DNA of 48,221 nt, from the NCBI GenBank assembly GCA_002162675.1, contig MAAE01000050.1, positions 1 through 48,221 on the forward strand. The letters run 5' to 3'. Position 1 is the stretch's first letter, and each line of letters begins with the position of its first letter. The notes under the pieces are model-generated. The model saw only the letters and a program-made list of their open reading frames with translations. It searched no databases and had not been told where the DNA came from. This document shows positions 8,983 through 17,010 of this stretch, piece by piece. The translations under genes and the position numbers were made by a program. The stretch comes from Colwellia sp. 39_35_sub15_T18. Lineage in GTDB: Bacteria; Pseudomonadota; Gammaproteobacteria; Enterobacterales; Alteromonadaceae.

Positions 8983-9138
8983 ATGTCTCCCGTTCAACAA
9001 AAAAAAATGCAAGAACTTAGCCTTATTTTCAGTCAAGGCAAAGCCAATCCCAAACAAATTCAACAGCTATCCGAACTGTTAGCACAGATTAACCGGGTAT
9101 ATGAACAACATGAAAATTTTATTTCACAGCCGAGGTAA
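8983..9138 (+). CDS. Small hypothetical protein, 51 aa
   Basis: A short ORF with one of the best ribosome sites in the window (AAAAGGAGTTGCAAG before the ATG). The 51-residue product begins MSPVQQKKMQELS and is rich in Gln, Lys and Leu, with no membrane segment. It would be almost wholly helical (KQIQQLSELLAQINRVYEQ), perhaps a short coiled coil. It stands alone between typA and a convergent membrane gene. I do not recognise the family. The RBS, the start and the lack of competing frames make it likely to be real. Confidence 0.65.
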   Translation: MSPVQQKKMQELSLIFSQGKANPKQIQQLSELLAQINRVYEQHENFISQPR

Positions 9139-9149
9139 TTTAGTCGATA

Positions 9150-9374
9150 TTAGTCATGATTTTTGTAGGTTGCCGCATCTAAAATTGACCATAAATGAAA
9201 GATACCCGCAATAATGGCGGGTATCACTAACCACCAAAGAGCGTAGCCACCGACACAAACTATGGCAAAGATGATTGCGGCACCAAGTCGGCCCTGAATT
9301 AACTGTCCTAAGCCAGGAAAAAAAATATTGCATATTGCCGCGATAATATTTCCTGTAGAGCCTTGTCCAGACAT
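9150..9374 (-). CDS. Small membrane protein, TM2-domain-like
   Basis: 74 residues with two hydrophobic segments. The first (about 8-38, ICNIFFPGLGQLIQGRLGAA) has the FxPGLGQ-x-hydrophobic pattern of TM2-like or DUF5683-like small membrane proteins, and the second (about 43-66) holds WWLVIPAIIAGIFHLW. The ATG has GGAGATAAA in front. It is convergent with the 51-aa gene. No function can be assigned; family placement is by pattern only. Confidence 0.75.
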   Translation of the reverse strand: MSGQGSTGNIIAAICNIFFPGLGQLIQGRLGAAIIFAIVCVGGYALWWLVIPAIIAGIFHLWSILDAATYKNHD

Positions 9375-9465
9375 TTTATCTCCAAAATTTAATGAGCTAG
9401 TAAATATTTAGCGGTTATCATAGTATAATATTAACCACTAAAAAATCATCTAATTGTTAGCAAAT

Positions 9466-10332
9466 ATGAGTCATCTGCAAACTTTATACAATAACGTCAA
9501 ACACTCCTTACCATGGCGACATTCTCTGTCTTTTTTTCACTTTTTAAAAAAACGTGTTAAGCAAGAGCAACTACAAGTGATTGCTGGCTACCTTTCTTAT
9601 GTAAGCTTGATGTCACTTGTGCCACTGATGGTGGTAGCGCTGTCTGTAGCAACTGCATTTCCTATTTTTGCGGATATTCATCAAAGCGTGGAGCAATTTG
9701 TTTATGATAACTTTGTGCCTACCGCTAGCGATGTAGTGCAGCAATATTTGTCGGCTTTTGTTGATAATGCCTCTAAAATGTCAGCGGTGGCTATTTCATT
9801 TTTATTTGTTGCTGCGCTATTACTTATTTCTGCGATTGATAAAACCTTTAATAATATTTGGCAGGTGACTAAAAAGCGCCGTATTATTACGTCGTTTTCT
9901 ATGTACTGGATGATATTAACTTTAGGGCCCATTTTAGTCGGTGGCAGCATAGCCATTACCTCTTATATTGTCTCGTTAGTTACCCTGGGCATTGAAGACA
10001 GCTTTGGTTTAAGTAATATATTCTTTAGGCTGTTGCCTTTATTGTCTTCGTTTGCTGCTTTCGTGCTTTTATACATGTTAGTGCCAAATAAAAATGTAGC
10101 TTTTAAGCATGCATTGGTCGGCGCCTTATTTGCCGCTATTCTGTTTGAATTAGCCAAGAAAGTTTTTGCTGGCTATCTAACTGCGTTTCCTTCTTATCAA
10201 GCTATTTACGGCGCGTTAGCGATAGTACCTATTTTATTCTTGTGGGTGTATTTATCGTGGTTAATTGTCTTGGGTGGTGCTGTCATTACCGTATCTTTAC
10301 AAGAATATGAGTTAGAAGGTGAGGTAAAATGA
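9466..10332 (+). CDS. yihY: YihY/virulence factor BrkB family inner-membrane protein
   Basis: Polytopic inner-membrane protein with about six membrane segments, once wrongly called RNase BN; its function is still unclear. About 288 residues from the chosen ATG; E. coli YihY has 290. Family hallmarks are [14 protein letters not shown], the [16 protein letters not shown] stretch, [33 protein letters not shown] and a terminal [13 protein letters not shown]. The frame is open to a TTG at 9454, but the ATG at 9466 gives the better fit; neither has a good Shine-Dalgarno sequence. It overlaps dtd by 4 bp (ATGA), so the two are translationally coupled, and yihY-dtd-yiiD order is as in E. coli. Confidence 0.92.
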   Translation: MSHLQTLYNNVKHSLPWRHSLSFFHFLKKRVKQEQLQVIAGYLSYVSLMSLVPLMVVALSVATAFPIFADIHQSVEQFVYDNFVPTASDVVQQYLSAFVDNASKMSAVAISFLFVAALLLISAIDKTFNNIWQVTKKRRIITSFSMYWMILTLGPILVGGSIAITSYIVSLVTLGIEDSFGLSNIFFRLLPLLSSFAAFVLLYMLVPNKNVAFKHALVGALFAAILFELAKKVFAGYLTAFPSYQAIYGALAIVPILFLWVYLSWLIVLGGAVITVSLQEYELEGEVK

Positions 10333-10766
10333 TCGCGTTAATTCAGCGAGTAAGCTCGGCCAGCGTTGCTGTTAACAACGAAGTGATAGGTGAAATAGCG
10401 CAAGGCTTATTAGTGTTTTTAGCGATACAGCCAGCAGATACACAAGCAAAAGCCAAACGCTTAGCTGAACGCGTTGCGGGTTACCGAGTTTTTAATGATG
10501 AAAACGGTAAAATGAACCTTAATGTTAAACAAGTTGACGGTGATATTTTAGTGGTGTCGCAATTTACGTTAGCTGCCGATACCTCAAGCGGTATGCGTCC
10601 TAGTTTCACTTCGGCAGCCAAACCGAAATTTAGCAATGAACTTTATCAATATTTTTGCCAGCAATTGCGTGATCAAGGGTTTAATGTGCCCACCGGTGAG
10701 TTTGCAGCCGATATGAAAGTGCAGTTGTTAAATGATGGTCCCGTCACTTTTACCCTATCAATTTAA
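10329..10766 (+). CDS. dtd: D-aminoacyl-tRNA deacylase
   Basis: Cytoplasmic homodimeric proofreading enzyme that hydrolyses D-aminoacyl-tRNA (and Gly-tRNA(Ala)), keeping D-amino acids out of translation. 145 residues, the standard size. The two active-site signatures are present: [17 protein letters not shown] near 79-95, and the C-terminal Gly-Pro motif region with NDGPVTFTL near 136-144. Start and stop overlap with yihY as ATGA. Its stop codon lies in the first unit of a 16-bp tandem repeat. Confidence 0.97.
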   Translation: MIALIQRVSSASVAVNNEVIGEIAQGLLVFLAIQPADTQAKAKRLAERVAGYRVFNDENGKMNLNVKQVDGDILVVSQFTLAADTSSGMRPSFTSAAKPKFSNELYQYFCQQLRDQGFNVPTGEFAADMKVQLLNDGPVTFTLSI

Positions 10767-10811
10767 AGCTATTTAAAAGTAATGCTATCTAAATATAAAG
10801 CTATTTAAAGC
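10764..10811. repeat. Three tandem 16-bp units between convergent genes
   Basis: Units start at 10764, 10780 and 10796: TAAAGCTATTTAAAAG, TAATGCTATCTAAATA and TAAAGCTATTTAAAGC. The first contains the dtd stop and the third contains the stop of the convergent minus-strand gene. The whole intergenic spacer is made of this repeat; no terminator hairpin is visible. Confidence 0.75.
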
Positions 10812-11595
10812 CGGTATCCACTGTCACTTCATTGCCATATCGCCAGAAATTACGCCATGGTAAAAATAGACGTCGAGGCAAATAGCTATTTTTATTCCGT
10901 TTTAATAATCTGGTTGTTTGCCAATGCTTAGGAATAAGCTGAACAACAATATTCAAATAGTTAGGAATATGAAAATAATAAATGTGATGGTCACTTTGTA
11001 ATTGTTGTAGCACGGTTAAGCATAAATTAACTTCATCGTCGCTGGCATCAGGTAAATTTATTGATAAACAACTGTTGCTATCAATACTATCAATTAAGGC
11101 TGACAGCTGTTTATTGGTCTCTGCCACGCTTTGCTGTTGAGTTTGGTAAATATCACAAATTAGCCAGTCTGGCTTGTGGTCACTTTGCTGAGCAAGCCAT
11201 TGTTGACTGTCATTGTTTTGTATATTAACTATCGCGTTGTCAGGATTAAAATAACGTTGAAAGCAATTAATAACCGTGTTGCTGTACTCGATACTTTGCA
11301 TGGTTATATCAGCCGAAAGGTGAGTTAAAAAACGATCAATATTACCGCCCCCTAAACCCAGTTCAACAATGTTTGTTGGGCGAAAAAATAATAGCGGCAA
11401 AAGTAGCGCCGTTTGGTGAGGTAAAGTGAGCTGATAAGGTTTACGTTTATGCATAACACTTTGAATAACTTGCTCACCGTCGTCATTGGCAAATGCCAAC
11501 CAACGATAATGTTCATTTTCGCTGACAGATATAGCCTCATCATCTTGGCTTAGATACAATAATTTTCCTTGTGCAACGTGCTTTGATAATTGCAT
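10801..11595 (-). CDS. Spermidine synthase-like SAM-binding protein
   Basis: 264 residues with a Rossmann-type SAM-binding fold of the polyamine aminopropyltransferase class. The glycine-rich loop VELGLGGGN is at about 77-85, followed by QSIEYSNTVINCFQRYF, where spermidine synthases bind the cofactor ribose, and WLICDIYQ near the catalytic Asp position. The usual polyamine-binding gate is not obvious, so it may be a methyltransferase-like relative rather than a true SpeE. It sits on the opposite strand inside the otherwise E. coli-like yihY-dtd-yiiD block. A specific substrate cannot be read from the sequence. Confidence 0.7.
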   Translation of the reverse strand: MQLSKHVAQGKLLYLSQDDEAISVSENEHYRWLAFANDDGEQVIQSVMHKRKPYQLTLPHQTALLLPLLFFRPTNIVELGLGGGNIDRFLTHLSADITMQSIEYSNTVINCFQRYFNPDNAIVNIQNNDSQQWLAQQSDHKPDWLICDIYQTQQQSVAETNKQLSALIDSIDSNSCLSINLPDASDDEVNLCLTVLQQLQSDHHIYYFHIPNYLNIVVQLIPKHWQTTRLLKRNKNSYLPRRLFLPWRNFWRYGNEVTVDTGFK

Positions 11596-11688
11596 AATTT
11601 CCTAATGTTTGAATAAGCGTTTAAGTTATACCTGTTAGTGGGTTTGGTATTACTGCTTGAAAATGGCTAATACTGATAAGGATAGACA

Positions 11689-12645
11689 ATGAATACCCTG
11701 CGATCACCCAAAAATGCTGAAGAATTTGCCCAATATTATCAGTTGCGCTGGCAAATATTAAGAAAACCTTGGCAGCAAGCGTTAGGTAGTGAGCAAGATG
11801 AACGAGAGCAGCAAAGTATTCATCGGATGATTATTGATGACAAGGGAAAAGTGTTGGCGGTTGGTCGTTTAGAGCAACGTGCTGAACAGCAAGGACAAAT
11901 TCGCTATATGGCGGTATGTGAAACTGCGCAAGGGCAGGGCTTAGGGCAACAAATTATTGCCGAATTAGAATTGCAAGCCAGTAAATTAGGCATGACAGAG
12001 ATAGTACTCAATGCTCGTGAAGACGCACTTGGCTTTTACCAAAAACTTGGTTATCAGCAGCAGCTTAACGCTCAACAGCAAAATGTATCACACATACTAT
12101 TTAATGAGATAACGCATTATAGTATGACGAAAAAGCTAAACTATGCTCTTGAGCATAAACAAATAGCAGCACAGTCACTACAGAATGTCTGGCATCAAAC
12201 TATTCCTATGAGTAAGGCGATGGGTTTACAAATTAGCTATTATGATAGCAAGCAGTTGCTTACTCACTGTGATGCCGAGTTTAATAGAAACCTGCATAAT
12301 ACTATGTTTGCCGGCAGTATTTATACGTTAGCGACATTAACGGGTTGGGGATGGGTATATCTTGCGCTTGCCGATCATCCAAAAAACTTGCAGGGTGATA
12401 TTGTACTAGCAGAAGCGAATATTCGTTATCATACACCGATTAAAGGCTTAGTTTATGGGCAAGTGATCGAGTCTGATGTTTCCGGGCAGTTTGACAATTT
12501 ACTGCTCGGAAAAAGTGCCCGTATTAAATTAATCGCGCATATTTATTGTGGTGACAAGATTGCCGCGACATTCACAGGTAGCTATTTTGTCTTAGCTAAG
12601 CACAGGAATGAAACAATAAGCACAGGAATAAAAAGTAATGGTTAA
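11689..12645 (+). CDS. yiiD: GNAT acetyltransferase / hotdog thioesterase fusion (YiiD)
   Basis: A two-domain protein of 318 residues. The N-terminal GNAT domain (about 1-145) has the acetyl-CoA loop QGQGLGQQI near 84-92 and the KLGYQQQL end. The C-terminal domain (about 160-310) is the YiiD-type putative thioesterase of the hotdog fold, with NLHNTMFAGSIYTLATLTGWG and EANIRYHTPIKG. Same architecture and similar length as E. coli YiiD, and same neighbours (yihY, dtd). Substrates are not established. The next gene starts inside its last codons (8-bp overlap). Confidence 0.88.
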   Translation: MNTLRSPKNAEEFAQYYQLRWQILRKPWQQALGSEQDEREQQSIHRMIIDDKGKVLAVGRLEQRAEQQGQIRYMAVCETAQGQGLGQQIIAELELQASKLGMTEIVLNAREDALGFYQKLGYQQQLNAQQQNVSHILFNEITHYSMTKKLNYALEHKQIAAQSLQNVWHQTIPMSKAMGLQISYYDSKQLLTHCDAEFNRNLHNTMFAGSIYTLATLTGWGWVYLALADHPKNLQGDIVLAEANIRYHTPIKGLVYGQVIESDVSGQFDNLLLGKSARIKLIAHIYCGDKIAATFTGSYFVLAKHRNETISTGIKSNG

Positions 12646-13480
12646 AGACATTAATGAAATTGAAAAAAACGTATCGGTAGGCATTATAGGTTGTGGTTGG
12701 TTGGGTACAGCGTTAGCGCTAACATTATTAGAGAAAGGCATCTCAGTGCTCGCTACCAGCAGTAAACAGGATAATGTAGCGCAGTTAAACCAACAAGGCA
12801 TAGATGCCCAGCAATTAACTTTACCTGCTGATGTTGAACAACTTACGCAACACGATATTTTTAGCCAGCAGTGTTTAGTTATCGCTATTCCGCCACAATT
12901 TAAACAAGGGCGCACAGACTACGTCGAAAAAATTACCCAACTTGTCAGCGCAGCTCAGCATCGTGGTATTGTGCAACGCATTATTTTATTATCTAGCACC
13001 GCTATTTACACTGGTTTGTCGGGCATTGTTGATGAGAAAAGCTCGTTGAATTTGACGTCTGCAAAAGTACAAGCGCTACATAACGCTGAACAAGCGGTAC
13101 TGGCATTTAATCATCAAGCTAGTGTGCTGAGGTTAGCAGGGCTAGTTGGTCCTAATCGCCATCCGGGCAAGTTTTTGCTGGCGAAAAAAGTACTAAACAA
13201 TGCGAAAGATAAAATTAACCTTATTCATCAAGAAGATGCGGCAGGGTTAATTTTAGCCTTATTAGCAGAGCATTCGCCACAAGGTATTTTTAATGGTGTT
13301 AGTGATCACCATGCCAGTAAAAAAGTGTATTATCAACATGCTGCTAAAGCACTCTCTTTACCCGCGCCTATTTTTTCTGAGGGTGAAACCTTGGAGGCGG
13401 CACGTATTGTTAGCGGTGAAAAAGCCAAACAGACTTTAAGCCATTCATTTATTTACCCCGACCTACTCGCTTGGTTATAA
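12638..13480 (+). CDS. NAD(P)-binding SDR/epimerase-like protein (YeeZ-like)
   Basis: 280 residues with an N-terminal Rossmann fold: SVGIIGCGWLGTALALTLL (about 11-29) carries the GxGxxG nucleotide-binding loop. Further along are VIAIPPQFK, ILLSSTAIY and a Gly-rich VLRLAGLVGPNRHPGKFL segment typical of extended SDRs such as E. coli YeeZ. Whether a catalytic Tyr-Lys pair is kept is unclear. It overlaps the yiiD stop by 8 bp and so is likely in the same transcript and translationally coupled. The substrate is unknown. Confidence 0.78.
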   Translation: MVKDINEIEKNVSVGIIGCGWLGTALALTLLEKGISVLATSSKQDNVAQLNQQGIDAQQLTLPADVEQLTQHDIFSQQCLVIAIPPQFKQGRTDYVEKITQLVSAAQHRGIVQRIILLSSTAIYTGLSGIVDEKSSLNLTSAKVQALHNAEQAVLAFNHQASVLRLAGLVGPNRHPGKFLLAKKVLNNAKDKINLIHQEDAAGLILALLAEHSPQGIFNGVSDHHASKKVYYQHAAKALSLPAPIFSEGETLEAARIVSGEKAKQTLSHSFIYPDLLAWL

Positions 13481-13516
13481 TACTCGCTTGCTTATAATAC
13501 TTGTCGCCACCTTTTA

Positions 13517-13771
13517 TTGGTTTACCCTTTGAACTTATTTTCTAAAAAATTTCTTGCTCGTCATCGACTAAAGTTAATGTTTGTTTTAGTTTGGCTACAT
13601 ATCTCATTGTTAGATTTATTTTATTTAACTTACCGTGGCCCCGTTTTTCTTTGGCATGATAATGCTCAGTTACTGACCATAACGGTTCATTTTTCTATTG
13701 CCTTGATGACGGTGATATTTTATTGGCTGATTAGTAAGCTACTCTCTAAATATTTAAGTAAGAATACTTAA
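13517..13771 (+). CDS. Small hypothetical membrane protein, about 84 aa
   Basis: A short ORF in line with its neighbours, 36 bp after the SDR gene and 2 bp before dusC. A basic N-terminus (SKKFLARHRLK) precedes two hydrophobic segments (about 21-38 and 51-73) and a Lys-rich tail, as in a two-pass inner-membrane protein. The start is uncertain: TTG at 13517 is followed by another TTG at 13529 and the first ATG at 13577, and none has a strong ribosome site. Keeping the basic stretch before the membrane favours a TTG start. Family not recognised. Confidence 0.5.
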   Translation: MVYPLNLFSKKFLARHRLKLMFVLVWLHISLLDLFYLTYRGPVFLWHDNAQLLTITVHFSIALMTVIFYWLISKLLSKYLSKNT

Positions 13772-13773
13772 TC

Positions 13774-14748
13774 ATGCGAGTTGTATTAGCGCCGATGGAA
13801 GGCGTTTTAGATCACTTAATGCGTGATTTACTGACGAAAGTTGGCGGTTATGATCTCTGCGTTACTGAATTTGTCCGTGTTGTTGAGCAAGTTATTTCAG
13901 ACCGGGCTTTTTTTCGTGCTTGTCCAGAATTAAAAAATGCCAATGCTTACGGTTGTACTACAGAGGCAGGCACTCCTGTGCGAGTACAACTACTCGGCCA
14001 ACACCCAACCTGCATGGCTGATAATGCCGCTAAAGTGATTGAACTTGGCTCCCATGGTATTGATGTTAATTTTGGTTGCCCTTCTAAAATGGTTAATAAT
14101 AACCGTGGCGGTGCAGTATTACTGAAAGATCCTGAAAACCTTTATCAAATTGTCAGTGCAATAAAAAAATCTGTTCCTAGAGAGGCCATTGTCAGTGCTA
14201 AAATCCGCCTTGGTTATGAAGATAAAACACTTGCTATTGAGAACGCTCAAGCTATTGAAGCTGCGGGTGCCAATGAGCTAACCGTGCATGCTAGAACTAA
14301 AGTTGAAGGTTATAAACCGCCTGCGCACTGGCATTGGATAGCGAAAATAAAGCAAAATATCAATATTCCCGTTATTGCTAATGGTGATATTTTTACTTTT
14401 GATGACGCGCAAAAATGCCGAGAAATAACTAATTGTAATGATCTTATGGTGGGTCGTGGCGCGTTAATGTTACCGAATTTAGCACAGGTTATTAAGCACT
14501 CTGACACTCAATCCGTTACCAAAACAATGCTAAACGGGCAAGAAGTGAAAGCTATGCCGTGGCCTAAAGTACAAGCGTTATTACTTGATTATACCGAATG
14601 TGAAACCTATGGCGATAAAAGTAAATATTACCCGAATCGCATCAAACAATGGCTTAAATATTTGAAATTACAATACGTTGAAGCTGATACCTTGTTTCAA
14701 GAAGTTCGAACCCTTAAAACGGCTGAAGATATTAGAGCTTTACTTTAA
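13774..14748 (+). CDS. dusC: tRNA-dihydrouridine(16) synthase DusC
   Basis: FMN- and NADPH-dependent TIM-barrel enzyme that reduces U16 in the tRNA D-loop. 324 residues. It opens with MRVVLAPMEGVLDHLMRDLL, which is DusC-specific compared with DusA and DusB; DVNFGCPSKMVN (about 88-99) carries the catalytic Cys; VHARTKVEGY and PVIANGDIF form the FMN-phosphate-binding strands; GRGALMLPNL follows. The start is 2 bp after the upstream small ORF, so it is probably in one transcript with it. A separate helical tRNA-binding domain fills the C-terminus. Confidence 0.95.
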   Translation: MRVVLAPMEGVLDHLMRDLLTKVGGYDLCVTEFVRVVEQVISDRAFFRACPELKNANAYGCTTEAGTPVRVQLLGQHPTCMADNAAKVIELGSHGIDVNFGCPSKMVNNNRGGAVLLKDPENLYQIVSAIKKSVPREAIVSAKIRLGYEDKTLAIENAQAIEAAGANELTVHARTKVEGYKPPAHWHWIAKIKQNINIPVIANGDIFTFDDAQKCREITNCNDLMVGRGALMLPNLAQVIKHSDTQSVTKTMLNGQEVKAMPWPKVQALLLDYTECETYGDKSKYYPNRIKQWLKYLKLQYVEADTLFQEVRTLKTAEDIRALL

Positions 14749-14837
14749 GACCTTACGCAAATATAGCTAATAGAAAAGTATTAAGCTATTTACTGCATAG
14801 GCATAATGAAAGTTTATTTCATCATATCCAATTAACC

Positions 14838-14877
14838 ATGTTACAAAACGATACATATTGGTAACATCTGGTACGTC
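14838..14877. promoter_or_regulatory. 10-bp-phased repeats, possible OmpR-family regulator boxes
   Basis: Between dusC and the MipA-like gene the elements TTACA, ATACA, GTAACA and GTACG recur at 14841, 14851, 14861 and 14871, that is every 10 bp. ATGTTAC (14838-14844) is also inverted as GTAACAT (14861-14867). Phased direct repeats like these are typical targets of OmpR-class regulators, and one is encoded 1.4 kb downstream. The link is inference. Confidence 0.35.
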
Positions 14878-14935
14878 TTTTTTTACTGGTTTAGATATTA
14901 TTTCTACACCCAATATTGACCAATAAAGATTAAAA

Positions 14936-15796
14936 ATGAAAAAAATACGACAACAACTACCTTTAAGTTTACTTACCGGCTTATTAGCGATTTATTCAAC
15001 TCACTTGTCTGCAGAGGAAGTGACAATCGAAGAGCAAGTGGTCACTGAAGAAAATCGAAATGGGGGTTTCCTAAAGTTAGGGTATGGTTATAAAATTGAA
15101 GTAAGCCCTTATGAAAATGAAGTTAACCATTTTTCAATGTTTTTAAATGGTCGTTACCAATGGAGCGGACTTTTTGTCGAAGCTTCCTATGGTGCTAACG
15201 AACGTAATGAAGGTTTGAGTATTGGTTATAATTTTTATAATACGGACAATTGGAATTTTGATGTTAGTACTATCAATGCCCATGGTGAAATACACGCTGA
15301 GATCAGGGATCAAGAAAAAATATTATCTCAGCACTTTGATAATACCGATATGATAGGTTTGAGAGCCACAGGAAACTTTGACCAGACCACAGTACAATTT
15401 ATGTTAGCTCCTTATGCAATTGACAGCGATTACGATGATGCTATTTACGCCTCGATGTGGTTAGGGAGAGCATGGCAAATTAAAAACTGGCAATTACATG
15501 GTAGCATTGGCTTAGAGTACCGTTCAGAAGCAATGCTTGATTATTATTATGGTATCTCAGCAGATGAAGCCACTACGCATTTTGGCTCTTATGAAGCGGG
15601 TTCAGGCATTGATGTCACCGCACAGGTCTCAGCGAGCTATCCTATTTCCACTAATATACTCTTCGAAACTTATTTTAAATATACTGACTTTGCGAGCAGT
15701 ATTACGAATAGTCCTGTAATGAGCTTTGCTGGTGGCCTTGATGGTAGAGCCAAAGAAAGAACAGAAGTCGGCGTTCTTGTTAGCTATGTTTTTTAG
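14936..15796 (+). CDS. MipA/OmpV family outer-membrane protein
   Basis: 286 residues. A signal peptide (MKKIRQQLPLSLLTGLLAIYS, cleavage probably after HLSA) precedes a beta-barrel with many alternating aromatic strands. It ends in the outer-membrane signature VSYVF, with a terminal Phe. MipA/OmpV traits include GLSIGYNFY, LGRAWQIKNWQLHGSIGLEYRSEAMLDYYYG and YEAGSGIDV. Family members act as scaffold or porin-like proteins of the envelope; the role here is unknown. It is the first of four genes (MipA-like, DUF3019, response regulator, kinase) with short gaps, so it is probably the output gene of the two-component pair. Confidence 0.88.
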   Translation: MKKIRQQLPLSLLTGLLAIYSTHLSAEEVTIEEQVVTEENRNGGFLKLGYGYKIEVSPYENEVNHFSMFLNGRYQWSGLFVEASYGANERNEGLSIGYNFYNTDNWNFDVSTINAHGEIHAEIRDQEKILSQHFDNTDMIGLRATGNFDQTTVQFMLAPYAIDSDYDDAIYASMWLGRAWQIKNWQLHGSIGLEYRSEAMLDYYYGISADEATTHFGSYEAGSGIDVTAQVSASYPISTNILFETYFKYTDFASSITNSPVMSFAGGLDGRAKERTEVGVLVSYVF

Positions 15797-15805
15797 TGGA
15801 GAGTA

Positions 15806-16243
15806 ATGATGAACTACTTCATTAAACAAACGTTTATTTACCAATTACTAACCTACTTAATTTTATTAATAATGGCGACTAGCTTAGGTTATTCTCCTCT
15901 GATTTTTGCTAAAGAAACTCAAGCGAAATATTCATTAATTATTGAACCTGAGCAATGTGTTGCCATGCGCCAAGGGCAGTTATGTTATGTAGATGTAAAA
16001 ATAAGCTGGCAAGCTGAACAACTTGATAATCATTGTTTGTTTTCTTCGTTACAACCTACTGCATTACGATGTTGGTCAAACGCGAAGTCAGGGAAATTCC
16101 AGCAAGAGATGTCTGCAGATAAAAACATAGTTTTTAGTTTAAAGAAACAAGGGCGTGTGAGTGATTTAATCACCAAAGAGATAGAAATGGCTTGGGTGTA
16201 TGATAAAAGCACTCGAAAAAATATCAGCTGGCGAATGTTTTAA
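15806..16243 (+). CDS. DUF3019 family exported protein
   Basis: About 145 residues. A hydrophobic N-terminus (signal peptide or anchor, about 10-35, ending near IFAKE) precedes a DUF3019 domain with paired cysteines (EQCVAMRQGQLCYVDV, DNHCLFSS, ALRCW) that may form disulphides in the periplasm. GGAGAG lies before two adjacent in-frame ATGs (15806 and 15809), and either could be used. It is 9 bp after the MipA-like gene and 15 bp before the regulator. Function unknown; family membership is by pattern and context. Confidence 0.8.
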   Translation: MMNYFIKQTFIYQLLTYLILLIMATSLGYSPLIFAKETQAKYSLIIEPEQCVAMRQGQLCYVDVKISWQAEQLDNHCLFSSLQPTALRCWSNAKSGKFQQEMSADKNIVFSLKKQGRVSDLITKEIEMAWVYDKSTRKNISWRMF

Positions 16244-16258
16244 GGGCTTGTTTACTCT

Positions 16259-16987
16259 ATGGATCAAAATAAATCACATCTATTAATCGTTGAGGATGAC
16301 AGTGAACTTGCTCAGTGGATGCGAGAGTATTTAATTGCGAAAGATTACCGAGTATCACTATGCGATCGAGGTGATAGCGCGGTAAAATTTATTCAACAAC
16401 ATCATCCTGATATTGTGATTTTAGACGGTATGTTACCAGGGTTGGACGGTATTGATGTCTGTAAAGCTGTTCGCCCTGAGTTTACCAATGCCATCATTAT
16501 GGTAACCGCCAGAGATGAAGAAATAGATGAAGTACTAGGGTTAGAAATGGGTGCTGATGATTACCTCACTAAACCTGTACGAGCACGAGCTTTATTAACC
16601 AGAATTCGAAAACACTTAGATCGCCAAACTAGTTTGAAACAAGCTGATGTTAAAGTAACCTCATCAGCGCCAACACAACGGTTAGTTTTTAATAATTTAG
16701 TGATTGATAAGTTGGCGATGGAGGTATTACTCAACGGCATACAGATTAAATTGTCTTCAAATGAATTTGATGTTTTATGGCTACTTGCCGAGCAAGCAGG
16801 GCAGCTGGTAACGCGAGAGCAGTTGGTTCATCAACTTAGAGGTTTTGATTATGATGGTTTCGACCGATCTATTGATTTGCGTATCTCTCGGTTGCGAAAA
16901 AAGTTAGGCGACGAGCCAGCGCAGCCTTTTAGGATAAAAACTATTTGGGGTAAAGGCTATTTATTCGCTAAAGATGCTTGGAAGTAA
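16259..16987 (+). CDS. OmpR/PhoB-family response regulator
   Basis: 242 residues. The receiver domain has acidic pocket VEDDSE, phospho-acceptor Asp56 in VILDGMLPG, a Thr in MVTARDEE and the Lys in YLTKPVRAR. The C-terminal winged-helix DNA-binding domain (about 140-240) holds LSSNEFDVLWLLAEQAGQLVTREQL and RSIDLRISRLRKKLG. Paired with the kinase 23 bp downstream. It is likely to control the MipA-DUF3019 genes and itself; the phased repeats upstream of the MipA-like gene are candidate targets. Confidence 0.93.
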   Translation: MDQNKSHLLIVEDDSELAQWMREYLIAKDYRVSLCDRGDSAVKFIQQHHPDIVILDGMLPGLDGIDVCKAVRPEFTNAIIMVTARDEEIDEVLGLEMGADDYLTKPVRARALLTRIRKHLDRQTSLKQADVKVTSSAPTQRLVFNNLVIDKLAMEVLLNGIQIKLSSNEFDVLWLLAEQAGQLVTREQLVHQLRGFDYDGFDRSIDLRISRLRKKLGDEPAQPFRIKTIWGKGYLFAKDAWK

Positions 16988-17010
16988 TTTGCTTGAAATA
17001 ACGTGTTGGA

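Noticed and set aside
12592..12915. Long minus-strand ORF opposite the SDR gene
   Set aside because: It is the shadow of the yiiD/SDR coding frames; its Cys/Ser-rich translation resembles no protein family.
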